Notes under the pieces: generated by a model | The model's database searches: none | What the model saw: the letters and a program-made list of their open reading frames with translations, nothing else | What the model was told of the DNA's origin: nothing | Translations under genes and position numbers: made by a program | Shown: positions 35,132-47,324 of the stretch, in pieces | How the letters are laid out: each line of letters opens with the position of its first letter | How positions within the stretch are numbered: the first letter of the stretch is position 1 | Source of the DNA: Panulirus ornatus | Lineage: Eukaryota > Arthropoda > Malacostraca > Decapoda > Palinuridae | Reading direction: 5' to 3' | Assembly: GCF_036320965.1 (NCBI RefSeq) | Contig: NC_092225.1 | Location: 33,888,387-33,952,386 of the forward strand | DNA length: 64,000 nucleotides

Positions 35132-38100
35132 GATAGGAGCTTGGGAGAAGAGGCAGGAAGGACAGGAGAGATATGCTTGGGACGAGAGTCAAGCAGGACA
35201 GGAGAGAGAGGCTTGGGACAGAGTCAGGCAGGATATGAGAGGGAGGCTTTAGACGATAGTCAGGGAGGACGGGAGAGAGAGGCTTGGGACGATGGTCAGG
35301 CAGTACCGCGGAGAATGGCTTGGGACGAGAGTCAGGCAGGACAGGAGAGAGACTCTTGACGAGAGAGTCATGCAGGACAGGAGAGAGAGGCTTGGTGCGA
35401 GAGTCAAGCAGGACATGAGAGAGGTGCATGGGACGAGAATAATTTTGGACCGGACAGAGAGGGTTGGATCGAGACTCAGGCTGGACAGGAAAGAGAGGGG
35501 TGGGACGAGTGTTATGCAGGACAGGAGAGAGAGGCTTAGGGCATAAGTCAGGGAGGACAGGAGAGTGATTCTTTGGATGAGAGTCAGTCAAGACAAGAGA
35601 GAGAGGCTTAACGAGATAGCAAGTTAGGACAGGAGAGAATGGCTTGGGACGAGAGTTAGGTTGGAAAGGGGAGAGAGACTTGGGACGAGAGTCAGGCAGG
35701 AGAGGAGAGAGAAACTTGGGGCGAGAGTCAGGCACGACAGGAGAAAGAGATTTAGGACGAGAGTCAAGCAGGACTAGAGATAGATGTTTTTGAGGAAAGG
35801 CAGCCGCGACAGCTTGTAGCGAGAGTCAGGCAGGATACGAGAGAGAGGCTTGGGAGACAGCCCGGCAGGATGTAGAGAGAGGCTTTGGACAAGATTCAGG
35901 CAGGACATCAGAGAGAGGCTTGGGACGATAATCAGGCAGGACAGGGGAGAAAGTCTTGGGACGAGAGTCAGGCAGGACAGGAAAGAGAAGCTTGTCGAGA
36001 GAGTCAGGCAGGACAGGACAGATAGGGCTGGGACCAGAGTCAGGCAGGACAGGAGATAGATGCCTGGGACAATTGTGAGGAGTTACAGGAAAGAGAGGCT
36101 TGGGACGAGAGTCAGGAAGGACGGAAGAGATATGCTTGGGACGAGACTTAGGCAAGACAGGAGATAGAGGCTTGGGACGAAAGTCGAGCATGACAAGAGT
36201 AAGAGGCTTCGGAAGAGAATCAGGCAGGACAGGAGGGAGACGCATGGGACTTGAGTCAAGAAGGAGAGGAGAGAGAGGCTTGGGACGGGAGTCAGGCAGG
36301 GTCGGATACAGAGGCTTAGGACGAGAGTCAGGCAGGGCAGGAGAGAGAGGCTTGGTGCGAGATTCAGGCAGGAGAGGAGAGAGACGCTTAGGATGAGAGT
36401 CAGGCAGTACAGAAGAGTGACCCTTGTGACGAAAGTCAGGCAGTTTAAGAGAGAAGGGCTTGGGACGAGAGTCAGCCAAGTACGAGAAAGATTCTTGGGA
36501 CGAGAGTCAGCCAAGTACGAGAAAGAGGCTTGGGACGAGAGTCAGGCAGGACATGAGAGAGAGGCTTTGAACGAGAGTCGGGCAGTACTGGATAGAGAGA
36601 CTTGGGACGAGAGTCAGGCAGGACAGGAGAGAGAGACTTGGGACGAGAGTCAGGCACGACAGGTGAGAGAGGTTTGGGACGAGAGTCAGACAGGACAAAA
36701 GATAGAATCTTGGGAAGAGAGGCAGCCAGAACAGGAGAGAGAAGCTTGGGAGGAGAGTCAGGCAGTACAAGATAGAGAGGCTTGGGACGAGAGTCAGGCA
36801 GGACAAGAGAGAGAGACTTGGTGCGAGATTTAAGCAGGACAGGAGAGAGGTGCTTGGGACGAGAATAATTTTGGACTGGACAGAGAGGGTTGGATCGAGA
36901 CTCAGGCTGGACAGGAGAGAGAGGGTTGGGACGAATGTCATGCAGGACAGGGGAGAGAGGCTTAGGGCAAAAGTCAGGGACGACAGGAGAGTGATGCTTA
37001 GGAGGAGAGTCAGGCAAGACAGGAGAGAGAGGCTTAACGAGATAGTAAGTTAGGACAGGAGTGAATGGCTTGGGACGAGAGTCAGGTTGGAAAGGAGAGA
37101 GAGACTTGGGACGAGAGTCAGGCAGGACAGGAGAGAGAGGCTTGACGATATAGTCAGGTAGGATAGGAGAGAAAGGCTAGTGACGAGAGTCATGCAGAAC
37201 AGGGGAGAGAATCTTGGGACGAGAGTCAGGCAGGGTAGCAGAGAGAGGCTTGACGAGAGGGTCAGGCAGGACAGGAGAGTGAGGATTGGGACGATGGTGA
37301 GTCAGGGTAGGAGAGAGAGGCTTGGGACGAAAGTCAGGCAGGACACGAGAGAGAGGGTTAGGACGAGAGTCAGGCATGACAGGAGATAGATGTCTGGGAC
37401 GAGTGTCAAGCAGTACAGGAGAGTGAGGCTTGGGACGAGAGCCAGGAAGAAAATAAGAGATATACTTGGGACGAGAGTCAGGCAGGACAGGAGATAGATG
37501 TCTGGGACGAGTGTCAGGCAGGACAGGAGAGTGAGGCTTGGGAGGAGAGCCAGGAAGAAAATAAGAGATAAATAAGAGAAAATAAGAGAGGCTTGGGACG
37601 AAAGTCAGGCAGGACACGAGAGAGAGGGTTAGGACGAGAGTCAGGCATGACAGGAGATAGATGTCTGGGACGAGTGTCAAGCAGGACAGGAGAGTGAGGC
37701 TTGGGACGAGAGCCAGGAAGAAAATAAGAGATATACTTGGGACGAGAGTCAGGCAGGACAGGAGATAGATGTCTGGGACGAGAGTCAGGCAGGACAGGAA
37801 AGAGGGGCTTGGGACGACAATAAATCTGGACCGGACAGAGAGGGTTGGGACGAGAGTCAGGCATTACAGGAGAAAGAGGCTTGGGACGAGAGTCATGCAG
37901 GATAGGAGAGAGAGGCTTAGGACGAGAGTCAGGCAGGACAGGAGAGTGAGGCTTGGGACGAGAATCAGGAAGGATAGGAAAGAAGGTCTTGGGACGAGAT
38001 TCAGGGAAGTAGGAGAAAGTGGCTTTGGATGAGAGTCTGGCAGGACATGAGAGAGAGGCTTGGGACGAGAGTCAGGCAGTACAAGAGAGAGAGGCTTGCG

Positions 38101-39018
38101 ACGAGAGTCAGGCAGGAGAGGAGAGAGAAACTTAGGACGAGAGTCAGGCACGACAGGAGAGAGAGGCTTAGGACGAGAGTCATGCAGGACTAGAGATAGA
38201 AGTTTATGAGGAAAGACAGGCGCGACAGAAGAGAGAAGCTTGTAGCGAGAGTCAGGCAGGATAGGAGAGAGAGGCTTGGGAGAGAGTCAGGCAGGATGTA
38301 GAGAGAGGCTTTGGACGAGATTCAGGCAGGACATCAGAGAGAGGCTGGGACGATAATCAGGCAGGACAGGGGAGAAAGGCTTTGGACGAGAGTCAGGCAA
38401 GACAGGAAATAGAGGCTTGGGACGAGAGTCAGGCATGGCAGGAGAGAGATGCTTCGGACGAGAATCAGGCAGGACAGTAGGGAGAGACTTGGGACTAGAG
38501 TCAAGCCGGAGAGGAGAGAGAGGTTTGGGAAGGGAGTCAGGCAGGACCGGATAGAGAGGCTTGGGACGAGAGTCAGGCAGGGCAGGAGAAAGAGGATTAG
38601 TACGAGAGTCAAGCATGACAGGATAGAGGGGTTTGGGAAGAGAATAATTCAGGACCGGACAGGGAGGATTAGGACGATAGTCTGGGTGGACAGGAGAAAG
38701 AGGTTTGGGACGAGAGGCATGCAGGACAGGAGAGAGAGGCTTAGGACGAAAGTCAGGTAAGATACTAGAGTAAGGCTTGGGACGAGAATCAGGCAGGGTA
38801 GGAGAGAAGGGCTTTGGACGTGTCAGGCAATTAGGAGAAAAAGGCTTGTGACGAGAGTCAGACAGGACATGAGAGAGAGGATTGGGACGAGAGTCAGTCA
38901 GGATAAGAGAGAGATAGGCTTTGAACGAGAGTCATTCAGGACAGGAGAGAGAGACTTGGGACGAGTGTGAGGAACGACAGGAGAGAGAGGCTTGGCACGA
39001 GAGTCAGGCACGACAAGA
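35132..39018 (+). repeat. HOR unit Hc (~3.9 kb), overlapping HOR A
   Basis: Third anchor-to-anchor unit (35,132 to 39,019). It keeps the Ha/Hb order, with markers AATAATT at 35,438, 36,864 and 38,643 and ACAATAAATC at 37,817, but is shorter and clearly diverged. Its right part belongs to the 9.9-kb repeat A, so the 9.9-kb HOR incorporated part of an H unit when it formed. Confidence 0.65.
37321..37781 (+). repeat. Off-phase ~190-bp duplication with A-rich junction
   Basis: The run starting CTTGGGACGAAAGTCAGGC at 37,321 and going through GGGTTAGGACG, GATGTCTGGG and GAAAATAAGAGATATAC is repeated from 37,592. The offset is 271, not a multiple of 36. The join at about 37,557-37,591 reads GAAAATAAGAGATAAATAAG followed by AGAAAATAAGAGAGG, so a short AAATAAGAGA motif is itself repeated. 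This fits slippage or template switching at the A-rich part of one monomer rather than register-keeping unequal exchange. Confidence 0.8.
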
Positions 39019-42000
39019 GATAGGAGCTTGGGAGAAGAGGCAGGAAGGACCGGAGAGATAAGCTTGGGACGAGAGTCAAGCAGGACAGGAGAGAGAGGCT
39101 TGGGACAGAGTCAGGCAGGATATGAGAGGGAGGCTTTGGACGAGATTCAGGCAGGACGGGAGAGAGAGGCTTGGGACGATGGTCAGGCAGTATAGTGGAG
39201 AATGGCTTGGGACGAGAGTCAGGAAGGACAGGAGAGAGACTCTTGACGAGAGAGTCAGGCAGGACAGGAGAGAGACGCTTGGTGCGAGAGTCAAGCAGGA
39301 CAGGAGAAAGATGCTTGGGACGAGAATAATTTTGGACCGGACAGAGAGGGTTGGATCGAGACTCAGGCTGAACAAGAGAGAGAGGGTTGGGACGAGTGTC
39401 ATGCAGGACAGGAGAGAGAGGCTTAGGGCAAAAGTCAGGGAGGACAGGAGAGTGATGCTTAGGATGAGAGTCAGGCAAAACAGGAGAGAGAGGCTTCACC
39501 AGATAGTAAGTTAGGACAGGAGAGAATGGCTTGGGACGAGAGTCAGGCAGGATAGGAGAGAGAGGCTTGACGATATAGTCAGGTAGGATAGGAGAGAAAG
39601 GCTTGTGACGAGAGTTGGGCAGAACTGGGGAGAGAGGCTTGGGACGAGAGTCAATCAGGGTAGGAGAGAGAGGCTTGACGAGAGGGTCAGGCAGGACAGG
39701 AGAGAGAGGATTGGGACGACGGTCAGTCATGGTAGGAGAGAGAGGCTTGGGACGAGAGTCAGGCAGGACACGGGAGAGAGGGTTAGGACGAGAGTCAGGC
39801 AGGACAGGAGATAAATGTCTGGGACGAGTGTCAGGAAGGACAGGAGAGTGAGTCTTGGGACGAGAGCCAGGAAGAAAATAAGAGATATATTTTGGACGAG
39901 AGTCAGGCAGGACAGGAGATAGATGTCTTGGACGAGTGTCAGGCAGGACAGGAGAGTGAGGCTTGGGACGAGAGCCAGGAAGAAATTAAGAGATATGCTT
40001 GGGACGAGAGTCAGGCAGGACAGGAGAGAGGGGCTTGGGACGACAATAAATCTGGACCGGACAGAGAGGGTTGGAACGAGAGTCAGGCATTACAGGAGAA
40101 AGAGGCTTGGGACGAGAGTCATGCAGGACAGGAGAGAGAGGCTTAGGACGAGAGTCAGGCAGGACAGGAGAGTGAGGCTTGGGACGAGAATCAGGCAGGG
40201 TAGGAAAGAAGGGCTTAGGACCAGATTCAGGCAAATAGGAGAAAGAGGCTTGGGATGAGAGTCAGGCAGGACATGAGAGAGAGGCTTGGGACGAGAGTTC
40301 GGCAGTACAAGAGAGAGAGGCTTGCGACGAGAGTCAGGCAGGAGAGGAGAGAGAAACTTGGGACGAGAGTCAGGCACGACAGGAGAGAGAGGCTTAGGAC
40401 GAGAGTCAAGCAGGACTAGAGATAAAAGTTTATGAGGAATGGCAGGCGCGACAGCTTGGAGCGAGAGTCAGGCAGGATAGGAGAGAGAGGCTTTGGACAA
40501 GATTGAGACAGGATATCAGAGAGAGGCTTGGGACGATAATCAGGCAGGACAGGGGAGAAAGGCTTGGGACGAGAGTCAGGCAGGACAGGAAAGAGAATCT
40601 TGTCGAGAGAGTCAGGCAAGACAGGACAGATAGGGCTAGGACGAGAGTCAGGCAGGACAGGAGATAGATGCCTGGGACGAGTGTGAGGAGTTACAGGAAA
40701 GAGAGGCTTGGGACGAGAGTCAGGAAGGACGGAAGAGATATGCTTGGGACGAGAGCCAGGCAAGACAGGAGATAGAGGCTTGGGACGAGAGTCAAGCATG
40801 ACAGGAGTGACAGGCTTCGGACGAGAATCAGGCAGGACAGGAGGGAGAGGCTTGGGACTAGAGTCAAGCCGGAGAGGAGAGAGAGGCTTGGGACGTGAGT
40901 CAGGCAGGGTCGGATAGAGAGGCTTCGGACGAGAGTCAGGCAGGGCAGGAGAGAGAGGCTTGGGGCGAGAGTCAGGCAGGAGAGGAGAGAGACGCTTAGG
41001 ATGAGAGTCAGGCAGGACAGAAGAGTGACCCTTGGGACGAAAGTCAGGCAGTTTAGGAGAGAAGGGCTTGGGACGAGAGTCAGCCAAGTACGAGAGAGAT
41101 TCCTATGACGAGAGTCAGCCAAGTACGAGAAAGAGGCTTGGGACGAGAGTCAGGCAGGACATGAGAGAGAGGCTTTGGACGAGAGTTAGGCAGTAGGAGA
41201 TAGAGAGGCTTGGGACGAGAATCAGGCAGGACAGGAGAGAGAGACTTGGGACGAGAGTCAGGCACGACAGGTGAGAGAGGTTTGGGACGAGAGTCAGACA
41301 GGACAAAAGATAGAATCTTGGGAAGAGAGGCAGGCAGAACAGGAGAGAGAAGCTTGGGAGGAGAGTCAGGCAGTAGAGGAGAGAGAGGCTTGGGACGAGA
41401 GTCAGGCAGGAGAGGAGAGAGAGTCTTTGGACGGGAGTCAGGAAGGGCCGGATAGGGAAGCTTGGGAGGAGAGTCAGGCAGAACAAGAGAGAGAGGCTTG
41501 TTACGAGATTCATGCAGGACAGGAGAGAGGGGCTTGGGTCGAGAATAATTCTTGACCGGTCAGGGAGGATTAGGACGAGAGTCAGGCTGGACAGGAGAGT
41601 GAGGGTTGGGACGAGAGTCATTTACGACTGGAGAGAGAAGCTTCGGACGGAAGTCAGGGAGGACAGCAGAGTGAGGCTTGGGACGAGAGTGAGGCAGGGT
41701 AGGAGAGAAACGCTTGGGACGAAAGTCAGGCAGGACAAGAGAGAGAGAGTATTGGGACAAGAGTCAGGCAGGACAGCAGAGAGAGACTTGTGACGAGAGT
41801 GAGGCACGACGGGAGAGAGTGGCTTGGGACAAGAGTCAGGTAGGACAAGAGAGAGAAGCTTGGGACGAGAGACAGGCAGGACATGAGAGAGAGGCTTGGG
41901 ACAGATACAGGAAGGATATGAGAGGGAGTCTTTTGACGAGAGTCAGGCAGGACAGGAGAGAGAGGCTTGGAACGATAGTCAGGCAGGACAGGGGAGAAAA

Positions 42001-43504
42001 GCTTGGGACGAGAGTCAGGCAGGACACGAGAAAGACTCTTGACGAGAGAGTCAGTCAGGACAGGAGACAGAGGCTTGGTGCGAGAGTCAAGCAGGACAGG
42101 TGAGAGGGGCTTGGGAAGAGAATAATTGCGGTCCGGACAGAGAGGGTTGGGATGAGAGTCAGGCTGGACAGGAGAGGGTTGGGACGAGTGTTATGCAGGA
42201 CATGAGAAGGAGGCTTAGGACAAAAGTCAGAGAGGACAGGAGAGTGAGGCTTGCGACGAGAGTCAGGCAGGGTAGGAGAGAAGGGCTTGGGACAAGAGTC
42301 AGTTATTAGGAGAAAGAGGCTTGGAACGAGAGTCAGGCAGGACATGAGAGAGAGGTTGGGACGAGAGTCATGCAGGACAAGAGAGACAGAGGCTTTGGAC
42401 GAGAGTCAGGCAGGACAGGAGAGAGAGACTTTGGACGAGAGTCAGGCAGGACAGGAAAGAGACTCTTGACGAGAGAGTCAGGCAGGACAGGAGAAAGAGG
42501 TTTGATACTAGAGTCAAGCAGGACAGGGGAGAGGGGCTTGGGAAGAGAATAATTCTGGACCGGACAGAGAAGGTTGGGACGAGAGTCAGGCTGGATAGGA
42601 GAGAGAGGGTTTGGACGAGTGTCATGCAGGACATGACAGAGAGGCTTAGGATATAAGTCAGGGAGGATAGGAGAGTGATGCTTTCGACGGGGGTCAGGAA
42701 GGGTAGGAGAGAAGGGCTTGGGACGAGAGTCAGGCAAGTAGGAGAAAGAGGCTTGGGACGAGAGTCAGGCAGGACATGTGTGAGATGTTGGGACGAGAGT
42801 CAGGCAGGACAAGAGAGACAGAGGCTTGGGACGAGAGTCAGGCAGGACAGGAGAGAGATACTTGGGACGAGAGTCAGACAGGACAGGAGAGAGAGGCTTG
42901 GGGCAAGAGTCAGGCAGGACAAGAGATAGAAGATTGGGAGAAGAGGCAGACAGGACAGGAGAGAGAGGTTTGGGACAAGAGTCAGGCAGGACAAGAGATA
43001 GAAGCTTGGGAGAAGAGGCAGACAGGACAGGAGAGAGAAGCTTGGGACGAGAGTCAGCCAGGATATGAGAGGGAGGCTTAGGAGAGAGTCAGCCAGGATA
43101 TGAGAGGGAGGCTTTGGACGAAAGTCATGCAGGACAGGAGAGACAGGCTTTGGATGATAGTCAGGCAGGACAGGGGAGAAAGGCTTGTAACGAGAGTCAG
43201 GCAGGACAGGAGAGAGAGGTCTGGGACGACGGTCAGGCAGGGTAGGAGAGAGAGGCCAAGGACGAGAGTCAGGGAGGACAGGACAGAGAGGGTTAGGACG
43301 ATAGTCAGGCCGGACAGGAGATAGAGGCTTGGAACGAGAGTCAGGCAGGACAGGAGAGAGAGGCTTGGGAGAAGGGTCAGGTAGGAGAGGAAAGAGAGGT
43401 TTGGGACGAGATTCAGGAAGGAGAGAAAGAGGCTGAGAACAGGAATCAGGAAGGGTAGGATAGAGAGACTTTGGAAGAGAGTCAGGCAGGACAGGAGATA
43501 GAGG

Positions 43505-43720
43505 CTTGGGACGAGAGTCAGGTAGGACAGGAGAGAGAGGCTTAGGATGAGAGTCAGGCAGGACAGTTGAGAGAGGATTAACGAGATAGTCAGTTAGGAC
43601 AGGAGAGAAAGGCTTGGGACGAGAGTCAGGTAGGACAGGAGAGAGAGGCTTAGGATGAGAGTCAGGCAGGACAGTTGAGAGAGGATTAACAAGATAGTCA
43701 GTTAGGAGAGGAGAGAAAGG
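43505..43720 (+). repeat. 108-bp module, two copies (shared by A and B)
   Basis: A three-monomer module beginning CTTGGGACGAGAGTCAGGTA and containing GGACAGTTGAGAGAGGATTA is present twice at an offset of 108. The same doubling is found in copy B near 53,381-53,596, so it predates the A/B duplication. The second member in A has AACAAGATAG where the first has AACGAGATAG, and B keeps this difference. Confidence 0.8.
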
Positions 43721-46700
43721 CTTGGGACGAGAGTCAGGCAGGACAGGAGAGAGAGGCTTCACGAGAGAGTCAGGCAGGACAGGAGAGAGAGCCTTGGGAT
43801 GACGGTCTGGCAGGGTAGGAGAGGGAGGCTTGGGACGAGAGTCAGGCAGTAAACGAGAGAGAGGGTTATGACGAGAGTCAGGCAGGACAGGAGATAGAGA
43901 GGCTTAGGACAGGAATCAGGCATGGTCGGATAGAGAGGCTTGGGACGAGAGTCAGGCAGGACAGGATAGAGAGTCTTGGGACGAGCGCCAGGTAGGACAA
44001 TAGAGAGAGTCTTACGATGAGAGTCAGGCAGGACAGAAGAGAGAGGCTTGACTAGATAGTCAGGTAGGACAGGAGAGAAAGGCTTTGGACGAGAGTCAAG
44101 CATGACAGGGGAGAGAGGTTTGGGACAAGAGTAAGGCAGTACAGGAGAGAAAGGCTTGACGAGAGATTAGGCAGGACAGGAGAGAGAGCCTTGGGACGGC
44201 GGTCAGGCAGGGTAGGAGAGAGAGGCTTGGGACGAGAGTCAGGCAGGACACGAGAGAGTGGGTTAGGAAGAGAGTCAGGCAGGAGAGGAGATAGATATCT
44301 GGGACGAGTGTCAGGCAGGACAGGAGAGTGAGTCTTGGGACGAGAGCCAGGAAGAACATAAGAGATATTCCAGGGACAAGAGTCAGGCAGTACAGTAGAT
44401 AGAAACTTGAGACGATAGTCAGGCAGAATAGGAGAGAGAGGCTTGGAACGAGAGTCAGACATGACACGAGAGAGGGTCTTGGGACGAGAATCAGGCAGGA
44501 TACGTAGAGAAGGGCTTGGGACGAGAGTCAGTCAAGTAGGAGAATGAGGCTTCTAACGAGAGTCAGGCAGGACATGAGAGAGAGGCTTTGGACGAGAGTC
44601 AGGCAGTACAAGAGAGAGAGGCTTGGGACGAGAGTCAGGCAGGAGAGGAGAGAGAGACTTGGGACGAGAGTCAGGCACGATAGGAGAGAGAGGTTTGGGA
44701 CTAGAGTCAGGCAGGACAAGAGATAGAAGCTTGGGAAGAGAGGCAGGCAGGACAGGAGAGAGAAGCTTGGGACGAGATTCAGGCAGGGCAGGAGAGAGAG
44801 GCTTGGGACGAGAGTCAGACAGATGAGAGAGAGGCTTTGGACGGGAGTCAGGCAGGGAAGGAGAGAAGGGCTTTGGACGAAAGTCAGGCAAGTATGAGAA
44901 AGAGGCTTGGGACGAGAGTCAGTCAGGAAAGGAAAGAGAAGATTGGTATGAGAGTCAAGTAGGACAGGAGGGAGGGGCTTGGGAAGAGAATAATTCTGGA
45001 CCGGGCAGTGAGTGTTAGGACGAGAGTCAGGCTGGACAGGAGAGAGAGTGTTGGGACGAGAGTCATGCAAGACAGTAGAGAGAGGCTTAGGACGAAAGTC
45101 AGGGAGGACAGAAGAGTGAGGCTTGGGACGAGAGTCAGTCATGGAAGGAGAGAAGGGCTTTGGACGAAAGTCAGGCAAGCAGGAGAAAGAGGCTTTGGAC
45201 GAAAGTCAGGTAGGGCATGAGAGAGAGGCTTGGGACGAGAGTCAGGCAGGATAAGAGAGAGAAAGGCTTTGAACGAGAGTCATTCAGGACAGAAGAGAGA
45301 GACTTGGGACGAAAGTCAGGCCTGACAGGAGAGAGTGGCTTGGCACGAGAGTCAGGCACGACAAGAGATAGAAGCTTGGAAGAAGAGGCAGGCAGGACAG
45401 GAGAGAGAAGCTTGTTACGAGAGTCAGGCAGGACAGGAGAGAGTCAGGCAGGATATGAGAGGGAGGCTTTGGACGAGAGTCAGGCAGGACAGGAGAGAGA
45501 AACTGGGGACGTGAGTCAGGCAGGACATGAGTGAGAGGCTTGGGACGAGAGTCAGGCGGGACAGGAGAGAGAAACTTTGGACGAGAGTCAGGTACGACAG
45601 TAGAGAGAGTCTTGGGACGAGAGTCAGGCAGGACAAGAGATAGAAGCTTGGGAGGAGAGGCAGGCAGGACAGGAGAGAGAAGCTTGGAGCGAGAGTCAGG
45701 CAGGATAGGAGAGAGAGGCTTGGGAGATAGTCAGGCAAGATGTAGAGAGAGGATTTGGACGAGATTCAGGCAGGACATCAGAGAGAGGCTTGGGACGATA
45801 ATCAGGCAAGACAGGGGAGAAAGGCTTGGGACGAGAGTCAGGCAGGACAGGACATATATGGCTAGGACGAGAGTTCGGCAGGACAGGAGATAGATGCCTG
45901 GGACGATTGTGAGGAGTTACAGGAAAGAGAGGCTTGGGACGAGAGTCAGGAAGGACGGAAGAGATATGCTTGGGACGAGACTTAGGCAAGACAGGAGATA
46001 GAGGCTTGGGACAAGAGTCGAGCATGACAGGAGTGAGAGGCTTCGGACGAGAATCAGGCAGGACAGGAGGGAGAGGCATGGGACTTGAGTCAATCCGGAG
46101 AGGAGAGAGAGGCTTGGGACGGGAGTCAGGCAGGGTCGGATAGAGAGGCTTAGGACGAGAGTCAGGCAGGGCAAGAGAGGCTTGGTGCGAGATTCAGGCA
46201 GGAGAGGAGAGAGACGCTTAGGATGAGAGTCAGGCAGTACAGAAGAGTGACATTTGTGACTAAAGTCAGGCAGTTTAGGAGAGAAGGGCTTGGGACGAGA
46301 GTCAGCCAAGTACGAGAAAGATTCTTGGGACGAGAGTCAGCCAAGTACGAGAAAGAGGCTTGGGACGAGAGTCAGGCAGGACATGAGAGAGAGGCTTTGG
46401 ACGAGACACAGGCAGTAGAAGATGGAGAGACTTGGGACGAGAGTCAGGCACGACAGGTGAGAGAGGTTTGGGACGAGAGTCAGACAGGACAAAAGATAGA
46501 ATCTTGGGAAGAGAGGCAGGCAGAACAGGAGAGAGAAGCATGGGAGGAGAGTCAGGCAGTACGAGATAGAGAGGCTTGGGACGAGAGTCAGGCAGGACAG
46601 GAGAGAGAGACTTGGTGCGAGATTTAAGCAGGACAGGAGAGAGGTGCTTGGGACGAGAATAATTTTGGACTGGACATAGATGGTTGGATCGAGACTTAGG

Positions 46701-46811
46701 CTGGACAGGAGAGAGAAGGTTGGGACGAGTGTCATGCAGGACAGGGGAGAGAAACTTAGGGCAAAAGTCAGGGACGACAGGAGATTGATGCTTAGGATGA
46801 GAGTCAGGCAA

Positions 46812-47324
46812 GACAGGAGAGAGAGGCTTGACGATATAGTCAGGTAGGATAGGAGAGAAAGGCTAGTGACGAGAGTCATGCAGAACAGGGGAGAGAGGCT
46901 TGGGACGAGAGTCAGGCAGGGTAGGAGAGAGAGGTTTGACGAGAGGGTCAGGCAGGACAGGAGAGTGAGGATTGGGACGACGGTCAGTCAGGGTAGGAGA
47001 GAGAGGCTTGGGACGAAAGTCAGGCAGGACACGAGAGAATGGCTTGGGACGAGAGTCAGGTTGGAAAGGAGAGAGAGACTTGGGACGAGAGTCAGGCAGA
47101 ACAGGAGAGAGAGGCTTGACGATATAGTCAGGTAGGATAGGAGAGAAAGGCTAGTGACGAGAGTCATGCAGAACAGGGGAGAGAGGCTTGGGACGAGAGT
47201 CAGGCAGGGTAGGAGAGAGAGGTTTGACGAGAGGGTCAGGCAGGACAGGAGAGTGAGGATTGGGACGACGGTCAGTCAGGGTAGGAGAGAGAGGCTTGGG
47301 ACGAAAGTCAGGCAGGACACGAGA
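46812..47324 (+). repeat. 288-bp (8-monomer) duplication private to copy B
   Basis: The run containing GGCTAGTGACGAGAGTCATG occurs at 46,861 and 47,149, an offset of exactly 288. The copies (about 46,812-47,036 and 47,100-47,324) match over about 225 bases. The remaining 63 bases of the period hold GAGAATGGCTTGGG and GTCAGGTTGGAAAGG. Copy A has a single version near 37,060-37,320. Confidence 0.85.

Larger units (their letters stand above)
35811..45680 (+). repeat. ~9.9-kb higher-order repeat, copy A
   Basis: First of two tandem copies, 9,870 bases from the AGCTTG(T/G)AGCGAGAGTC monomer at 35,811 to its equivalent at 45,681. AATAATT markers inside (36,864; 38,643; 39,325; 41,544; 42,121; 42,548; 44,989) have partners in copy B at offsets of 9,794, 9,877, about 9,842, 9,910, 9,946, 9,950 and 9,879. 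The drift in offset records monomer gains and losses after the duplication. Private features of A include an off-phase duplication near 37,321-37,781. It contains about 274 monomers. Confidence 0.85.
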
